This document shows positions 25,783 through 35,309 of a stretch of DNA of 64,000 nt, in pieces. The stretch's first letter is position 1. The number at the start of each line of letters is the position of its first letter. The translations under genes were made by a program, and so were the position numbers. The notes under the pieces were generated by a model. That model had not been told where the DNA came from, did not search any database, and saw only the letters and a program-made list of their open reading frames with translations. The stretch lies in assembly GCF_000503775.1 (NCBI RefSeq), contig NZ_KI629782.1, positions 2,157,079 to 2,221,078 of the forward strand, read 5' to 3'. The DNA comes from Brevibacillus panacihumi W25 (GTDB lineage Bacteria; Bacillota; Bacilli; Brevibacillales; Brevibacillaceae).

Positions 25783-27393
25783 TTACCAGGCTGCGATGCA
25801 ACCGTCCGTACGCATATCGGTACCTCCAACCAGTACCCCATGCTCGTTTCGCCAGATGATCTGACCACGGCCAAAGTAATTTCCCGGCTGGGCCCATTTA
25901 ATGTCATGACCTTTTCGCTGCAGCGCCAGAGCCAAATGCTCAGGGAAGTGGCGCTCCAGTTCTACGGTCTTGCCCTCGAGCCACTGCCAGCGCGGCGCAT
26001 CAAGAGCCGATTGCGGATTGAGATGGAAGTCTACCGTGTTCATGACGACCTGCATATGTCCTTGCGGCTGCATGAACCCGCCCATCACCCCGAATGGTCC
26101 TACAGCTTTTCCATCCTTCGTCAGGAAGCCTGGAATAATGGTATGATACGTCCGTTTGCCCGGCTCCAAACGATTATAGTGCTCAGGATTCAGCGAGAAG
26201 TTGTGACCACGGTTCTGCATCGCAATACCTGTATCCGGAATCACGACACCGGAGCCGAAGCCCATGTAGTTGCTCTGGATGAAGGATACCATGTTGCCTT
26301 CATTGTCTGCCGTGGACAGGTAGACGGTACCGCTTCCGTTCGGTTTGCCCGGCTCTGGTGTCAAGGCCTCGTCTCCAATCAGGGAACGTCTGGCGGCAGC
26401 ATACTCGTCGGAGAGCAGCTCCTCAACCGTTACACCCATTTGTTTCGGCTCGGTAATGTAATGCATGCCATCCGTAAAGGCAAGCTTCATCGCTTCAATC
26501 TGCTTGTGATACGTATCGATCGAATCCTTCGCAGTGACGTCGAACCCTTTCATGATGTTCAATGCCATCAGCGCGACCATACCTTGACCGTTCGGCGGGA
26601 TTTCCCACACGTCATAGCCGCGGTAGTTGACGCTGATTGGCTCCACCCACTCCGGCTGGTAAGCAGCCAAATCCTCTTTGGTCAGGAAGCCGCCGCACTC
26701 GCGGGAGAATGCGTCGATTTTTTCAGCCAATTCACCGCGATAGAAGCTCTCTGCATTCGTCTCAGCGATGAGGCGCAAGGTTTGGGCATGTGCAGGCGAT
26801 TTCCAGATCTCGCCCGCCTTGGGGACATGTCCGTCAGGGGCAAAGGTCTTGAACCAATGCTCAAATTCTGCACCCGTGCATGATTTTTTAAATTTTTTAT
26901 AGGCCTGGTTCCAGTAGAAAGCCAGCGTCGGGGAGAGCGGGTAGCCATTCTCCGCATATTCGATAGCTGGTTTGAGCACTTCGGTCAAAGGCAAGCGGCC
27001 AAAGCGCTTCGACAATGCCGCCCAAGCGCCCGGCGCACCCGGTACCGTTACCGGAGTCCATCCCAGCACTGGCATTTCTTCATGCCCTTTGGCTTTCACA
27101 GCGTCGATGGAAATGCTTTGCGGAGAAGGACCGCTTGCATTGAGACCATACAACTCGTCTTTTATCCAAACCAGTGCAAAAGCATCTCCGCCAATTCCGT
27201 TGGATGTCGGCTCCACGACCGTCAGGCAAGCAGCGGTCGCGATCGCTGCGTCAACGGCATTTCCGCCTTTCTTCAATATATCCAAACCTGCCTGTGCAGC
27301 CAGCGGTTGAGAAGTGGCAACCATGCCATTCTTTGCAAAAGTCGTCATACGCCGGGATGCGTACGGGTATTCGTGTGCATCGAATTGCGTCAT
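25783..27393 (-). CDS. Gamma-glutamyltransferase/hydrolase, cytoplasmic type (YwrD-like)
   Basis: An Ntn-hydrolase that cleaves gamma-glutamyl bonds (536 residues). Hallmarks are GGNAVDAAIA, SNGIGGDAFALV, NASGPSP, PNGQGMVALMALN and the self-processing site GSGTVYLS with nucleophile Thr356. No signal peptide is visible, so it should act inside the cell. It is the last gene of an operon with chromate-transporter halves and a peptide ABC importer. B. subtilis ywrD likewise lies beside ywrA/ywrB (chromate) and ywrC (Lrp-type). Confidence 0.9.
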   Translation of the reverse strand: MTQFDAHEYPYASRRMTTFAKNGMVATSQPLAAQAGLDILKKGGNAVDAAIATAACLTVVEPTSNGIGGDAFALVWIKDELYGLNASGPSPQSISIDAVKAKGHEEMPVLGWTPVTVPGAPGAWAALSKRFGRLPLTEVLKPAIEYAENGYPLSPTLAFYWNQAYKKFKKSCTGAEFEHWFKTFAPDGHVPKAGEIWKSPAHAQTLRLIAETNAESFYRGELAEKIDAFSRECGGFLTKEDLAAYQPEWVEPISVNYRGYDVWEIPPNGQGMVALMALNIMKGFDVTAKDSIDTYHKQIEAMKLAFTDGMHYITEPKQMGVTVEELLSDEYAAARRSLIGDEALTPEPGKPNGSGTVYLSTADNEGNMVSFIQSNYMGFGSGVVIPDTGIAMQNRGHNFSLNPEHYNRLEPGKRTYHTIIPGFLTKDGKAVGPFGVMGGFMQPQGHMQVVMNTVDFHLNPQSALDAPRWQWLEGKTVELERHFPEHLALALQRKGHDIKWAQPGNYFGRGQIIWRNEHGVLVGGTDMRTDGCIAAW

Positions 27394-27423
27394 CTTGTGT
27401 ACCCCCAGTTTTCTAGTGAGATC

Positions 27424-27954
27424 CTATCCAATAAAAAAGAAGCCGTACGCCATCGAAACGATGATGACCAGTGCAGGATGCACCTTCCACGTCTCCAAAA
27501 GTAAAAAAGAAGCTACGCTCAAAATCCCTGTCTGCATCCAGCCGATGCCTTCGACGGCCCCCAGCAGGAACTGATATGTCAGGGTTCCCAACAGCACGGT
27601 TACTACCGGACGAACAGATTGGGTCATCGCTTTTACTTGTGGCGCCTTGCGGAAAAGATGAATAAATTGAAGCAGCAAAATCATCGCAATAGCCGTTGGA
27701 GCGACCGTAGCGATCAAAGCGACCGCAGCGCCCGGCACTCCCGCTACTTGATAGCCGATATAACCAGCCAGCTTCGTTCCGATCGGGCTCGGCAACGCGT
27801 TGGCAACAGCCAGCACTTCCCCGAATTCCTGAACGGACATCCACCCGTATACATCGACTACTTCATTCTGAATAAGCGGAATACTCGGAGGACCACCGCC
27901 GTACCCGAGTGTATTGGCGATAAAGAAGGCCCAAAACAATTGCAGATAAATCAT
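27424..27954 (-). CDS. Chromate transporter, ChrA half-size subunit (YwrA/YwrB type, second)
   Basis: A 176-residue six-helix half of a CHR-family transporter. It has the family motif FWAFFIANTLGYGGGPPSIPLIQ and the NALPSPIGTKLAGYIGY block. Half-size CHR proteins work as pairs of opposite topology; the partner lies just upstream with a 4-base ATGA overlap. It probably exports chromate or a related anion. Confidence 0.88.
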   Translation of the reverse strand: MIYLQLFWAFFIANTLGYGGGPPSIPLIQNEVVDVYGWMSVQEFGEVLAVANALPSPIGTKLAGYIGYQVAGVPGAAVALIATVAPTAIAMILLLQFIHLFRKAPQVKAMTQSVRPVVTVLLGTLTYQFLLGAVEGIGWMQTGILSVASFLLLETWKVHPALVIIVSMAYGFFFIG

Positions 27955-28532
27955 GCCGCCCCCTCCTCGCTGTCCTTTTTCTTCCGTTTCCGGATAGACC
28001 AGGTTGTATAAGCAAACGAGAAGAGAAGCGCGATTCCGACGACGAGTCCCGGATGCAGATCCAGGATGATCAACGCCAGGACCGACAGGGCAAGACTGAT
28101 GCTGGCACCAGTTTTCGTAGATGCTCCCTGCCAGCCCTTTTGCAGGAACTCCCAGGTCATAACCCCGGTCATGACCGCAATCACTGGACCGATTGCCTGA
28201 ATCATGCCGTACACACCTGGGGCGTCTTTATAGCGATAGATGACCTGCAGAAGCCCGATCATCAGCAACACCACAGGCATGACCACTGCGATATTCGCTA
28301 CGAGCGCGCCCTTCCAGCCTTTTACCCGGTAACCGATGTACGCGGCAAGCTTGGTCGCAATCGGACCGGGCAAGGCATTACCCAGAGCCAGATTGTCCGC
28401 AAAATCGTCATCCGTAACCCATTTGTATTTCTTCACGCATTCTGTATGAAACAGAGGAACCATCGTTGGTCCCCCTCCAAAACCAAAAATTCCGATACGA
28501 AAAAAAGCGACAAACAACTGCCAATAAACCAT
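27951..28532 (-). CDS. Chromate transporter, ChrA half-size subunit (first)
   Basis: A 193-residue CHR-family half transporter with FFRIGIFGFGGGPTMVPLF and NALPGPIATKLAAYIGYRVKG. The C-terminus is charged (RKRKKKDSEEG). It begins 20 bases after the stop of the ABC ATPase gene, so it belongs to the same transcript, and overlaps its partner by 4 bases. Confidence 0.88.
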   Translation of the reverse strand: MVYWQLFVAFFRIGIFGFGGGPTMVPLFHTECVKKYKWVTDDDFADNLALGNALPGPIATKLAAYIGYRVKGWKGALVANIAVVMPVVLLMIGLLQVIYRYKDAPGVYGMIQAIGPVIAVMTGVMTWEFLQKGWQGASTKTGASISLALSVLALIILDLHPGLVVGIALLFSFAYTTWSIRKRKKKDSEEGAA

Positions 28533-28552
28533 ACTGTACCTCCATCCTGACC

Positions 28553-29542
28553 CTACTTGCTAAGCAGCTCTCCCGATTGAACCAGGTGACAAGAGACTAA
28601 CTGGCCAGCTCCGATGTCAGACAGGCTCGGTACCTTCGATTTGCAAATATCCGTTGCGTATGGACAACGCGGGTGAAAGGTACAACCACTGGGCGGGTTA
28701 GCAGGGCTTGGCAAATCGCCCGTCAGTAGGATCCGCTCCCGCTTTTGTCTTGGTTTGGCCACCGGTACTGCAGACAGCAATGCCCGCGTATACGGATGGC
28801 TCGGATTTTCAAACAAAGTGCGCTTGTCGGCAATTTCTACAATACGTCCCAAATACATAACGGCGATGCGATCGCAGAGATGTTTGACAACGGAGAGATC
28901 ATGCGAAATAAACATGAGAGTCAGATTAAACTCTTTTCGCAGATCTTTGAGCAAATTCAGTACTTGCGATTGAATCGATACGTCAAGCGCAGATACAGGT
29001 TCATCCGCGATGATCAGCTTCGGCTTGACGACCAGCGCGCGGGCAATCCCGATCCGCTGGCGTTGTCCCCCGGAGAAATCATGCGGGTGACGGTTCAAAT
29101 GCTCTTTTCTGAGTCCTACGATCTCGATGATTTCCTCGATCGTTTTCAATCGTTCCGCAGGTGTGCCGATATTGTGGACCATCAGCGATTCCATCAAAAT
29201 CTGCTTGATGGTCATTCGTGGATTCAGTGACGCGTAAGGATCTTGGAAGATCATCTGCAAGTCCTTGCGCATACGGCGCATATCTTCTTTAGGCAGTTTC
29301 GCCAGGTCTTTACCATCAAACCATACTTCCCCTGAAGTCGGCTCCAGCAGACGGAGAATGGTACGTCCTGTCGTCGATTTTCCACAACCAGATTCCCCTA
29401 CAATCCCCAGTGTTTCACCTGGGAATACCTGCAGGTCAATCCCGTCCACCGCTTTTACATACCCGGTCGTCTTCTTCAGGAATCCGCCCTTGATCGGAAA
29501 ATGCTGCTGCAACCCCTTCACTTCCAATAGAGGTGTCGTCAT
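28553..29542 (-). CDS. Oligopeptide/glutathione-type ABC transporter ATPase (OppF/DppF)
   Basis: A 329-residue ATPase for the peptide importer. Walker [10 protein letters not shown], signature [16 protein letters not shown], Walker [17 protein letters not shown] and the C-terminal oligopeptide domain with four cysteines ([14 protein letters not shown]) typical of OppF/DppF. The ATG at 29542 overlaps the stop of the preceding ATPase gene. Confidence 0.92.
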   Translation of the reverse strand: MTTPLLEVKGLQQHFPIKGGFLKKTTGYVKAVDGIDLQVFPGETLGIVGESGCGKSTTGRTILRLLEPTSGEVWFDGKDLAKLPKEDMRRMRKDLQMIFQDPYASLNPRMTIKQILMESLMVHNIGTPAERLKTIEEIIEIVGLRKEHLNRHPHDFSGGQRQRIGIARALVVKPKLIIADEPVSALDVSIQSQVLNLLKDLRKEFNLTLMFISHDLSVVKHLCDRIAVMYLGRIVEIADKRTLFENPSHPYTRALLSAVPVAKPRQKRERILLTGDLPSPANPPSGCTFHPRCPYATDICKSKVPSLSDIGAGQLVSCHLVQSGELLSK

Positions 29543-30513
29543 GCCTGTTCCCCCTCCTCTGCGTACAACCAGCAGCGGCATTTATGCCCTTCCAGTTGCA
29601 ACAAGTCCGGCGCTTTTTCCTCACAGATCGGCATGGCCTTGGTGCAGCGGGGAGCAAAGCGGCAGCCTGTGGGCATCTGGTGAGCCAATGGCACGGAACC
29701 AGGGATCGTCTCCAGATACTCACGTTCGTTCTCCAGATCCGGGATCGAATTCATCAATCCGATCGTGTACGGATGCTTGGGATCTTCAAACAAGGTCTCG
29801 ACATCCGTCTCTTCCACCACCTGACCGGCGTACATGACAATGACCCGGTCGCACATCTCGGCTACTACACCCAGGTCATGCGTGATCAGCATGATGGAAG
29901 TACCTGTTTTTTCTTTCAGATTACGCATCAAATCAAGAATTTGCGCCTGAATCGTTACATCCAGCGCTGTAGTAGGCTCATCCGCGATGATCAGCTTGGG
30001 ATCACAAGACATCGCCATGGCAATCATCACACGCTGACGCATACCGCCTGACAACTGATGCGGGAATTCTCCGTAAATTTCCTCAGCACGCGGCATTCCT
30101 ACTGCTTTCAACATGGCAATCGCGCGTTCTTTCGCCTGTGCGCGGCTTACCTTGGTATGCAGCATGACCGCTTCTTCGATTTGTTTGCCTACCGTATGCA
30201 GTGGATTGAGCGATGTCATCGGTTCCTGAAAAATCATCGCGATTTCATTTCCACGCACGGTTTGCATTTCTTTTTCCGACAGCTCCAACACATTCTTGCC
30301 GTTGAAACGAATGCTGCCTCCCGAACTTCCGTTGGGGGGCAATAGTCGCATGATCGAAAGGCTAGTGACGCTTTTTCCGCAGCCTGATTCGCCCACGACG
30401 CCTAGCGTTTCGCCGGCACGGATGGAGAAGTCGACGCCGTCAACGACACTGACGACACCATTGTCCGTGCGAAACCGGGTTCTCAGTTGTTCAACTTCCA
30501 AGATCGTCGTCAT
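29539..30513 (-). CDS. Oligopeptide/glutathione-type ABC transporter ATPase (OppD/DppD)
   Basis: A 324-residue ATPase with Walker [10 protein letters not shown], signature [17 protein letters not shown], Walker [17 protein letters not shown] and the C-terminal [14 protein letters not shown] cysteine cluster. The ATG at 30513 ([10 protein letters not shown]) is preferred over the GTG at 30522, since AGGGAG lies 8 bases upstream of it. Confidence 0.92.
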   Translation of the reverse strand: MTTILEVEQLRTRFRTDNGVVSVVDGVDFSIRAGETLGVVGESGCGKSVTSLSIMRLLPPNGSSGGSIRFNGKNVLELSEKEMQTVRGNEIAMIFQEPMTSLNPLHTVGKQIEEAVMLHTKVSRAQAKERAIAMLKAVGMPRAEEIYGEFPHQLSGGMRQRVMIAMAMSCDPKLIIADEPTTALDVTIQAQILDLMRNLKEKTGTSIMLITHDLGVVAEMCDRVIVMYAGQVVEETDVETLFEDPKHPYTIGLMNSIPDLENEREYLETIPGSVPLAHQMPTGCRFAPRCTKAMPICEEKAPDLLQLEGHKCRCWLYAEEGEQA

Positions 30514-30531
30514 CTGCTCCACTCCCTTATT

Positions 30532-31362
30532 CTATTTACGCGACCGCGGGTCCAATACCTGCTGAAGTCCATCACCTAATAAGTTGAAGCCCAAAACCAC
30601 CAGGAAGATGGCAATACCTGGGTAAAAAGTCGCGTAAGGCGCAATCGACATCAAGCTTTGCGCATGGTTCAGCATACTGCCCCAAGAAGGCGTCGGCGGC
30701 TGTACCCCCAGACCCAGATAAGAGAGGGAAGCTTCCGCGATAATCCCCGAAGCCATCGCCAAAGTCGCCTGAATCATGATCGGATTCATCGCGTTCGGCA
30801 GGATGTGACGAAAAATGATGCGTGCGTCTTTCACCCCGACGGAGCGCGCTGCCTGGATGTACTCCATGTTGCGCAAGGACAATACTTGACCGCGTGTGAT
30901 ACGGACAAACGCCGGCGAAAAGCCGATCCCGATCGCCAGCATCGCATTCCCGAAGCCGGAGCCCAGCACAGCGGAGATGGCCAAAGCCAGGATCAAAAAC
31001 GGAAACGCCTGCATCGCATCCACCGAACGCATGACGATCCACTCGTCCCAGAATCCTCGATAATAGCCGGATAACAGGCCGATCGGCACGCCGATCAGCA
31101 TGGCGATTCCGACAGAAATGAGTGCCGCCTGAATCGAAATGCGTGCACCGTATACAACGCGTGAGAAAATATCCCGTCCTAGATCATCCGTACCAAACCA
31201 GTGCTCATCGCCAGGAGGCAGTAAAATCTTGCTGTAATCTTGTTCATTCGGATCGAACGGGGCGATTTGTGGAGCGAAGATGGCGACAACAATCAGTGTC
31301 AAAATGATCAAAGCTCCGATCAGACCCAATCCGTTGCGAAGAAATTTGCGAAAGGTTTTCAT
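30532..31362 (-). CDS. Peptide ABC transporter permease (DppC/OppC)
   Basis: A 276-residue permease with six membrane segments. It has the family motif GTDDLGRDIFSRVVYGARIS and the ATPase-contact loop YIQAARSVGVKDARIIFRHILPN (EAA-like). Its ATG overlaps the stop of the DppB gene by one base. Confidence 0.92.
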   Translation of the reverse strand: MKTFRKFLRNGLGLIGALIILTLIVVAIFAPQIAPFDPNEQDYSKILLPPGDEHWFGTDDLGRDIFSRVVYGARISIQAALISVGIAMLIGVPIGLLSGYYRGFWDEWIVMRSVDAMQAFPFLILALAISAVLGSGFGNAMLAIGIGFSPAFVRITRGQVLSLRNMEYIQAARSVGVKDARIIFRHILPNAMNPIMIQATLAMASGIIAEASLSYLGLGVQPPTPSWGSMLNHAQSLMSIAPYATFYPGIAIFLVVLGFNLLGDGLQQVLDPRSRK

Positions 31363-32318
31363 TATTCGCCCGCTCCTTTCCCGGACTTGATCCGTGGGTC
31401 GATGACTGCGTACAGGATGTCGACGACCAGATTGACAAGCACGACCAGCATCGCCGAGACGAGGATCGCTCCCTGCACGGTGACATAGTCACGTTTGAAA
31501 ACAGATTCGACGATCAAACGTCCGAAGCCAGGAATGGAGAAAATCGATTCCGTGATGACCAGACCGCCCAAGAGACCAGCAATCATCAGACCGGACGTCG
31601 TGATGACCGGAACCATTGCATTGCGGAGTGCGTGCCCCAGAATCGTGCGAGCCTCGTTCAGGCCCTTTGCTTTTGCGGTACGAATAAAGTCCATATTGAC
31701 GACATCCAGCAGGGAGGAACGCAGCATCCGCATCAGTACAGCAGATTCACGAAGGCCCGTGGCCACACAAGGCAGAATCATCGCCATCAGGTTTTGCGCC
31801 GGATTTTCCGAAAAAGGCACATAACCGGAAGAAGGCAGCCATTGATTTTCTACTGCGAAGAAAATAATCATCATCATCGCCAGCCAGAAGCTGGGGATAC
31901 TCATCCCGCCCAAAGCGGCAAAGGTACTCGTATAATCAACCCAGGTTCCGCGTCGAACCGCAGCCAGAATTCCCGCGGGAAAGGCAATCAGGATCGCTAC
32001 GAGAAAGGTCCCGATCGTCAATTCCACCGTTGCGGGAAGCCGCTGTATGATCAAATCGATGACCGGTACTCTGTCCGTGATCGACATCCCCAAATCTCCC
32101 GTCACTACTTTTCCCAACCAGGAAAAATACTGCTCCACGATCGGCTTTTCCAGTCCAAGTTCTGTACGCAGTGCCTGATACGCTTCCGGTGTCGCTTCTT
32201 GGCCTAAAATGACCCGGGCAGGGTCGCCCGGGATCATGTGGATCAAGGAAAATGTCATGATCGACACCAGCAGGAGAATCGGGATTGTCAACAACAGACG
32301 TCTAAGTATGAACATCAT
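31362..32318 (-). CDS. Peptide ABC transporter permease (DppB/OppB)
   Basis: A 318-residue permease with the DppB N-terminus RRLLLTIPILLLVSIMTFSL, PGDPARVILG, and the EAA-type loop FIRTAKAKGLNEARTILGHALRNA. Six membrane helices. It lies 39 bases after the binding-protein gene. Confidence 0.92.
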   Translation of the reverse strand: MMFILRRLLLTIPILLLVSIMTFSLIHMIPGDPARVILGQEATPEAYQALRTELGLEKPIVEQYFSWLGKVVTGDLGMSITDRVPVIDLIIQRLPATVELTIGTFLVAILIAFPAGILAAVRRGTWVDYTSTFAALGGMSIPSFWLAMMMIIFFAVENQWLPSSGYVPFSENPAQNLMAMILPCVATGLRESAVLMRMLRSSLLDVVNMDFIRTAKAKGLNEARTILGHALRNAMVPVITTSGLMIAGLLGGLVITESIFSIPGFGRLIVESVFKRDYVTVQGAILVSAMLVVLVNLVVDILYAVIDPRIKSGKGAGE

Positions 32319-32357
32319 GACAATTCCCCCTCGCTCTAGCTGTTAACTTTATCTTGC

Positions 32358-33923
32358 TTATTGCTTGTCCAGTGTTGCAGTGCGGATCAGACCATCTGGC
32401 ACATACGTAAAGCCTGTTACCTTCTTGTTCATGCCGATCAATACGTATTGGTGGTACAGATACGCATAGACAGCTTCGTCCTGCGATACTTTGATGACTT
32501 CATCGTAGAGAGCTTTGCGCTTGCTTTCATCCTGCTCTGAGCGAGCTTTCAGAATCAGTTCATCCAGTTGCGGTACACTGATGCGTCCATAGTTGTTGCC
32601 ATTGCCCGTCACGACGAAATCGTGGACGTTGCCATCCGGGTCCTGACGACCGGACCAGCCCAGTTGCATCGCCTGGAAGTCACCCTTGCTGCCTGCTTCC
32701 AGCATTTGACCATACTCTACTTTTTCCAGCACAACATTGATGTTGTGTTGTTTCAGCATGTTTTGCAGAACTGCACCCAATTGCTCATTCTCCGGAGAAG
32801 TGGAGATCAGCAATTTGAACTCAAAACCGTTCGGCTTTCCGCCTTTGGCAAGCAACTCTTTGATTTCATCCGCATTTGGGGCTACAGGCTTGTTCAACTC
32901 TTCGTTGTAGGCCAGGTTGCCTTTGGCAAAAGCAGTGCGGGCTGGAGCAGCGTAGCCGTTAAACAAAACTTTTACCAGCGCTTCGCGGTCGATGGCGCGA
33001 TCCACAGCCGCACGCAAGTATTTGTTGTCGAATGGAGCAGCGGAATTGTTCAGGTGCAAGCCTTGGTGACCCATACCGGATTCTGCGATCAGCTGCAGGT
33101 TGGAATCGCCTTCGACCGCCGGGATTTCCTTCGTTGGCGTGTCATCAATGATGTCCAGCATGCCGGAACGCAGATTTTGCACTTTCGCCGTTCCATTTGT
33201 AAATACCTTGTAGTTTACTTCATCCAGCTTCACTTCGCCGTTCCAGTAGTTTTCGTTCTTTTTCAGGCTGACGCTGTCGCCTTTTACCTGTTTGACGAAA
33301 ACGAATGGGCCTGTCCCTACTGGCGCGTTGAGGAAGTCGTCCCCTTTTTCTTTTGCTGCTGTAGGAGAGACCATCATACCCGCGCGGTCTGTCAGAACGG
33401 AGAGGAATGGCGCGAACGGCTCTGTCAACTGAACAGTCACGGTGTCATTGTCCACCACGCTGACTGATTCCACGAATTTCAGATCGCCTTTGCGCTTGGA
33501 TTTCTCCGTTGTCATGTTGCGATCGAAGTTGAATTTGACGGCTTCTGCATTAAAATCGGTGCCATCGTGGAACTTGATGCCTGTTTTCAGCTTGAATGTA
33601 TAGGTCTTGCCATCTGGGGATACTTCATAGGTATCAACCAGCATCGGCACGATTTTTCCATCTGGAGAAATATCGAACAGCTTGTCATACAGGCTTGCAT
33701 ATACCTGGCGATCATACAGCGATGTGGAGATCGTCGGGTCCATCGAAGGCGGATCTGCCTTCAGTCCGATATTCAGGACTTTCTTCTCATCGGATGGCGC
33801 CGGAGCAGCTGCACCGCCATTATTGTTGTCGCTAGGAGCGCTGTTTCCGCCGCAACCTGTCACCAACAGAACTGTACCCAGTACGGCACTTAACAAAGCT
33901 TTGTTCATCTTTTTAGAAAACAT
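32358..33923 (-). CDS. Peptide/glutathione-type solute-binding lipoprotein (family 5)
   Basis: A 521-residue extracellular lipoprotein (lipobox LLVTGC, Cys24) of the SBP family 5 (DppA/OppA/GsiB). Typical segments are LKADPPSMDPTIS, KFHDGTDFNAEAVKFNFDR, PVGTGPFVFVKQ and LGWSGRQDPDGNVHDFV. The last is close to GsiB-like glutathione or dipeptide binders. With the intracellular gamma-glutamyltransferase in the same operon, gamma-glutamyl peptides are a plausible ligand (inference). Confidence 0.9.
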   Translation of the reverse strand: MFSKKMNKALLSAVLGTVLLVTGCGGNSAPSDNNNGGAAAPAPSDEKKVLNIGLKADPPSMDPTISTSLYDRQVYASLYDKLFDISPDGKIVPMLVDTYEVSPDGKTYTFKLKTGIKFHDGTDFNAEAVKFNFDRNMTTEKSKRKGDLKFVESVSVVDNDTVTVQLTEPFAPFLSVLTDRAGMMVSPTAAKEKGDDFLNAPVGTGPFVFVKQVKGDSVSLKKNENYWNGEVKLDEVNYKVFTNGTAKVQNLRSGMLDIIDDTPTKEIPAVEGDSNLQLIAESGMGHQGLHLNNSAAPFDNKYLRAAVDRAIDREALVKVLFNGYAAPARTAFAKGNLAYNEELNKPVAPNADEIKELLAKGGKPNGFEFKLLISTSPENEQLGAVLQNMLKQHNINVVLEKVEYGQMLEAGSKGDFQAMQLGWSGRQDPDGNVHDFVVTGNGNNYGRISVPQLDELILKARSEQDESKRKALYDEVIKVSQDEAVYAYLYHQYVLIGMNKKVTGFTYVPDGLIRTATLDKQ

Positions 33924-34036
33924 ATTCTTCCCCTTCTCTCTATTTGTCTCTATAGTCCGACAATTTTGAACATAAAAAAATTCAGCTTGTCTTCTCCCCT
34001 CCCGAAAGGCATTCCCCCCTTCATTCCTGTATCCGG

Positions 34037-34513
34037 TCAGCGGATGAATTTGTACTTTGACTTGAGAATTTTCAGTTCATTAATCACATTCACGCGGGTG
34101 ACACCGGGAACCTTGTTCAGCTTGTTCATGAGAAACTGTGCCAGTTCTTCGTAATTTCTGACCAGGATCTGAATAATGAGCTGATAATCTCCTGTCGTCA
34201 AGACAATCAGTCTGACCTCCACGATCTCATTCAAGGTCGCCACCACATCGTCTAGCTTGTTTGCTTCTACTGCAACCTGGATGAACGACTGAACATTCAA
34301 CCCTGCTTTGACAGGATTCACGATGCCTACCAGACTCAGGACACCTTCATCCTGCATTTGCTGAACGCGCATGCGGACGGTTTTCTCCGTCACGCCCAAT
34401 TCCTTGGCGATCGTCGTAAAGGGAAGGCGTGCATTTTCCTGCAAGGCTCGGACAATGCCATAGTCGATATCATCTAGTTCCGAGTAAAGCGATCTGCGAA
34501 ATGTTTCCTCCAT
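34037..34513 (-). CDS. Lrp/AsnC family transcription regulator (YwrC-like)
   Basis: A 158-residue regulator with an N-terminal winged helix (LDDIDYGIVRALQENARLPF..IAKELGVTEKTVRMRV, about 13-50) and a C-terminal RAM ligand domain (about 70-150). It is directly upstream of the binding-protein gene in the same direction. B. subtilis ywrC (chrS) has the equivalent position beside chromate genes. It probably controls the importer-chromate-ggt operon. Confidence 0.85.
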   Translation of the reverse strand: MEETFRRSLYSELDDIDYGIVRALQENARLPFTTIAKELGVTEKTVRMRVQQMQDEGVLSLVGIVNPVKAGLNVQSFIQVAVEANKLDDVVATLNEIVEVRLIVLTTGDYQLIIQILVRNYEELAQFLMNKLNKVPGVTRVNVINELKILKSKYKFIR

Positions 34514-34699
34514 CTACGCACCTACCCTAGTTCGTCTTTAAATGCCATTGAAAATGCGTGAGATCAGTCCTAGAAAAACAGTTTTGAGTCGAATTACGTC
34601 ATTTGTTAGATACTATAATACGAATTCCGACAAATCGCAACCCTTATTCTGAAAATTTGAGTTTGAAAGCATTTTCAATTTTATGCTCGGTGTGAAAAA

Positions 34700-34741
34700 A
34701 GGAAAGATTCCCTGCGAGCAACTCACTCCGCTCGCAAGGAA
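34700..34741 (-). terminator. Terminator after the guanine deaminase gene
   Basis: On the minus strand, TTCCTTGCGAGC (34741-34730) pairs with GCTCGCAGGGAA (34719-34708) with one mismatch, followed by TCTTTCCTTTTTT. It lies 19 bases past the stop. Confidence 0.87.
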
Positions 34742-34759
34742 CCTTCTCTTGTCATACGT

Positions 34760-35230
34760 CTAGTATTCGATCCGGTCTCTTGATGCTGACCACGCCTCGA
34801 ACGGCGTTTTTCCTTTTAATGGCTGCAATTGTTCGAATGGAATCGAGCGATTTTCATAGGGAAGCTCGATCTCCCGATAGATAAAATGATCGTCGAATCC
34901 TACTTGCGCTGCGTCTTCCTTCGTTCCTGAAAAGTAGACCTTGCTTGGCCTCGCCCAGTAAATGGCACCGAGGCACATCGGGCAAGGTTCGCAGCTGGTA
35001 TACAGCTCGCAGCCTGTCAGTTGAAAGCTCCCCAGATTTTTACAAGCATCGCGGATCGCTTGTACCTCTGCATGGGCTGTCGGATCATTGGTGGCCGTTA
35101 CTTCATTTCGCCCTGTGCCGACGATTTGCCCATCCCGCACAACGACCGCTCCAAAAGGCCCTCCGTGACTGCTTAATACGTTTTCCAAGGCAAGCGCAAT
35201 CGCCCTGTCCATCCATGCATGCTGCGACAT
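34760..35230 (-). CDS. guaD: Guanine deaminase GuaD (cytidine-deaminase-fold)
   Basis: Converts guanine to xanthine. The 156 residues equal the usual length of the Bacillus enzyme. The zinc site is visible: HAEVQAIR supplies the His and catalytic Glu, and SCEPCPMCLGAIYWA the two Cys. C-terminal FIYREIELP and the final tyrosine region match GuaD. Single gene with its own terminator. Confidence 0.9.
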   Translation of the reverse strand: MSQHAWMDRAIALALENVLSSHGGPFGAVVVRDGQIVGTGRNEVTATNDPTAHAEVQAIRDACKNLGSFQLTGCELYTSCEPCPMCLGAIYWARPSKVYFSGTKEDAAQVGFDDHFIYREIELPYENRSIPFEQLQPLKGKTPFEAWSASRDRIEY

Positions 35231-35309
35231 CTGATCTCCTCCTCGCAGATTCCTCTATCATCTTATGTTTCTCCATCCGGATAAAAGAACAAACCTGCGA
35301 GGGCAAGAA

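Noticed and set aside
25381..26883. Open frame of 500 codons on the plus strand
   Set aside because: Antisense to ggt and in another frame of the thioredoxin-like gene.
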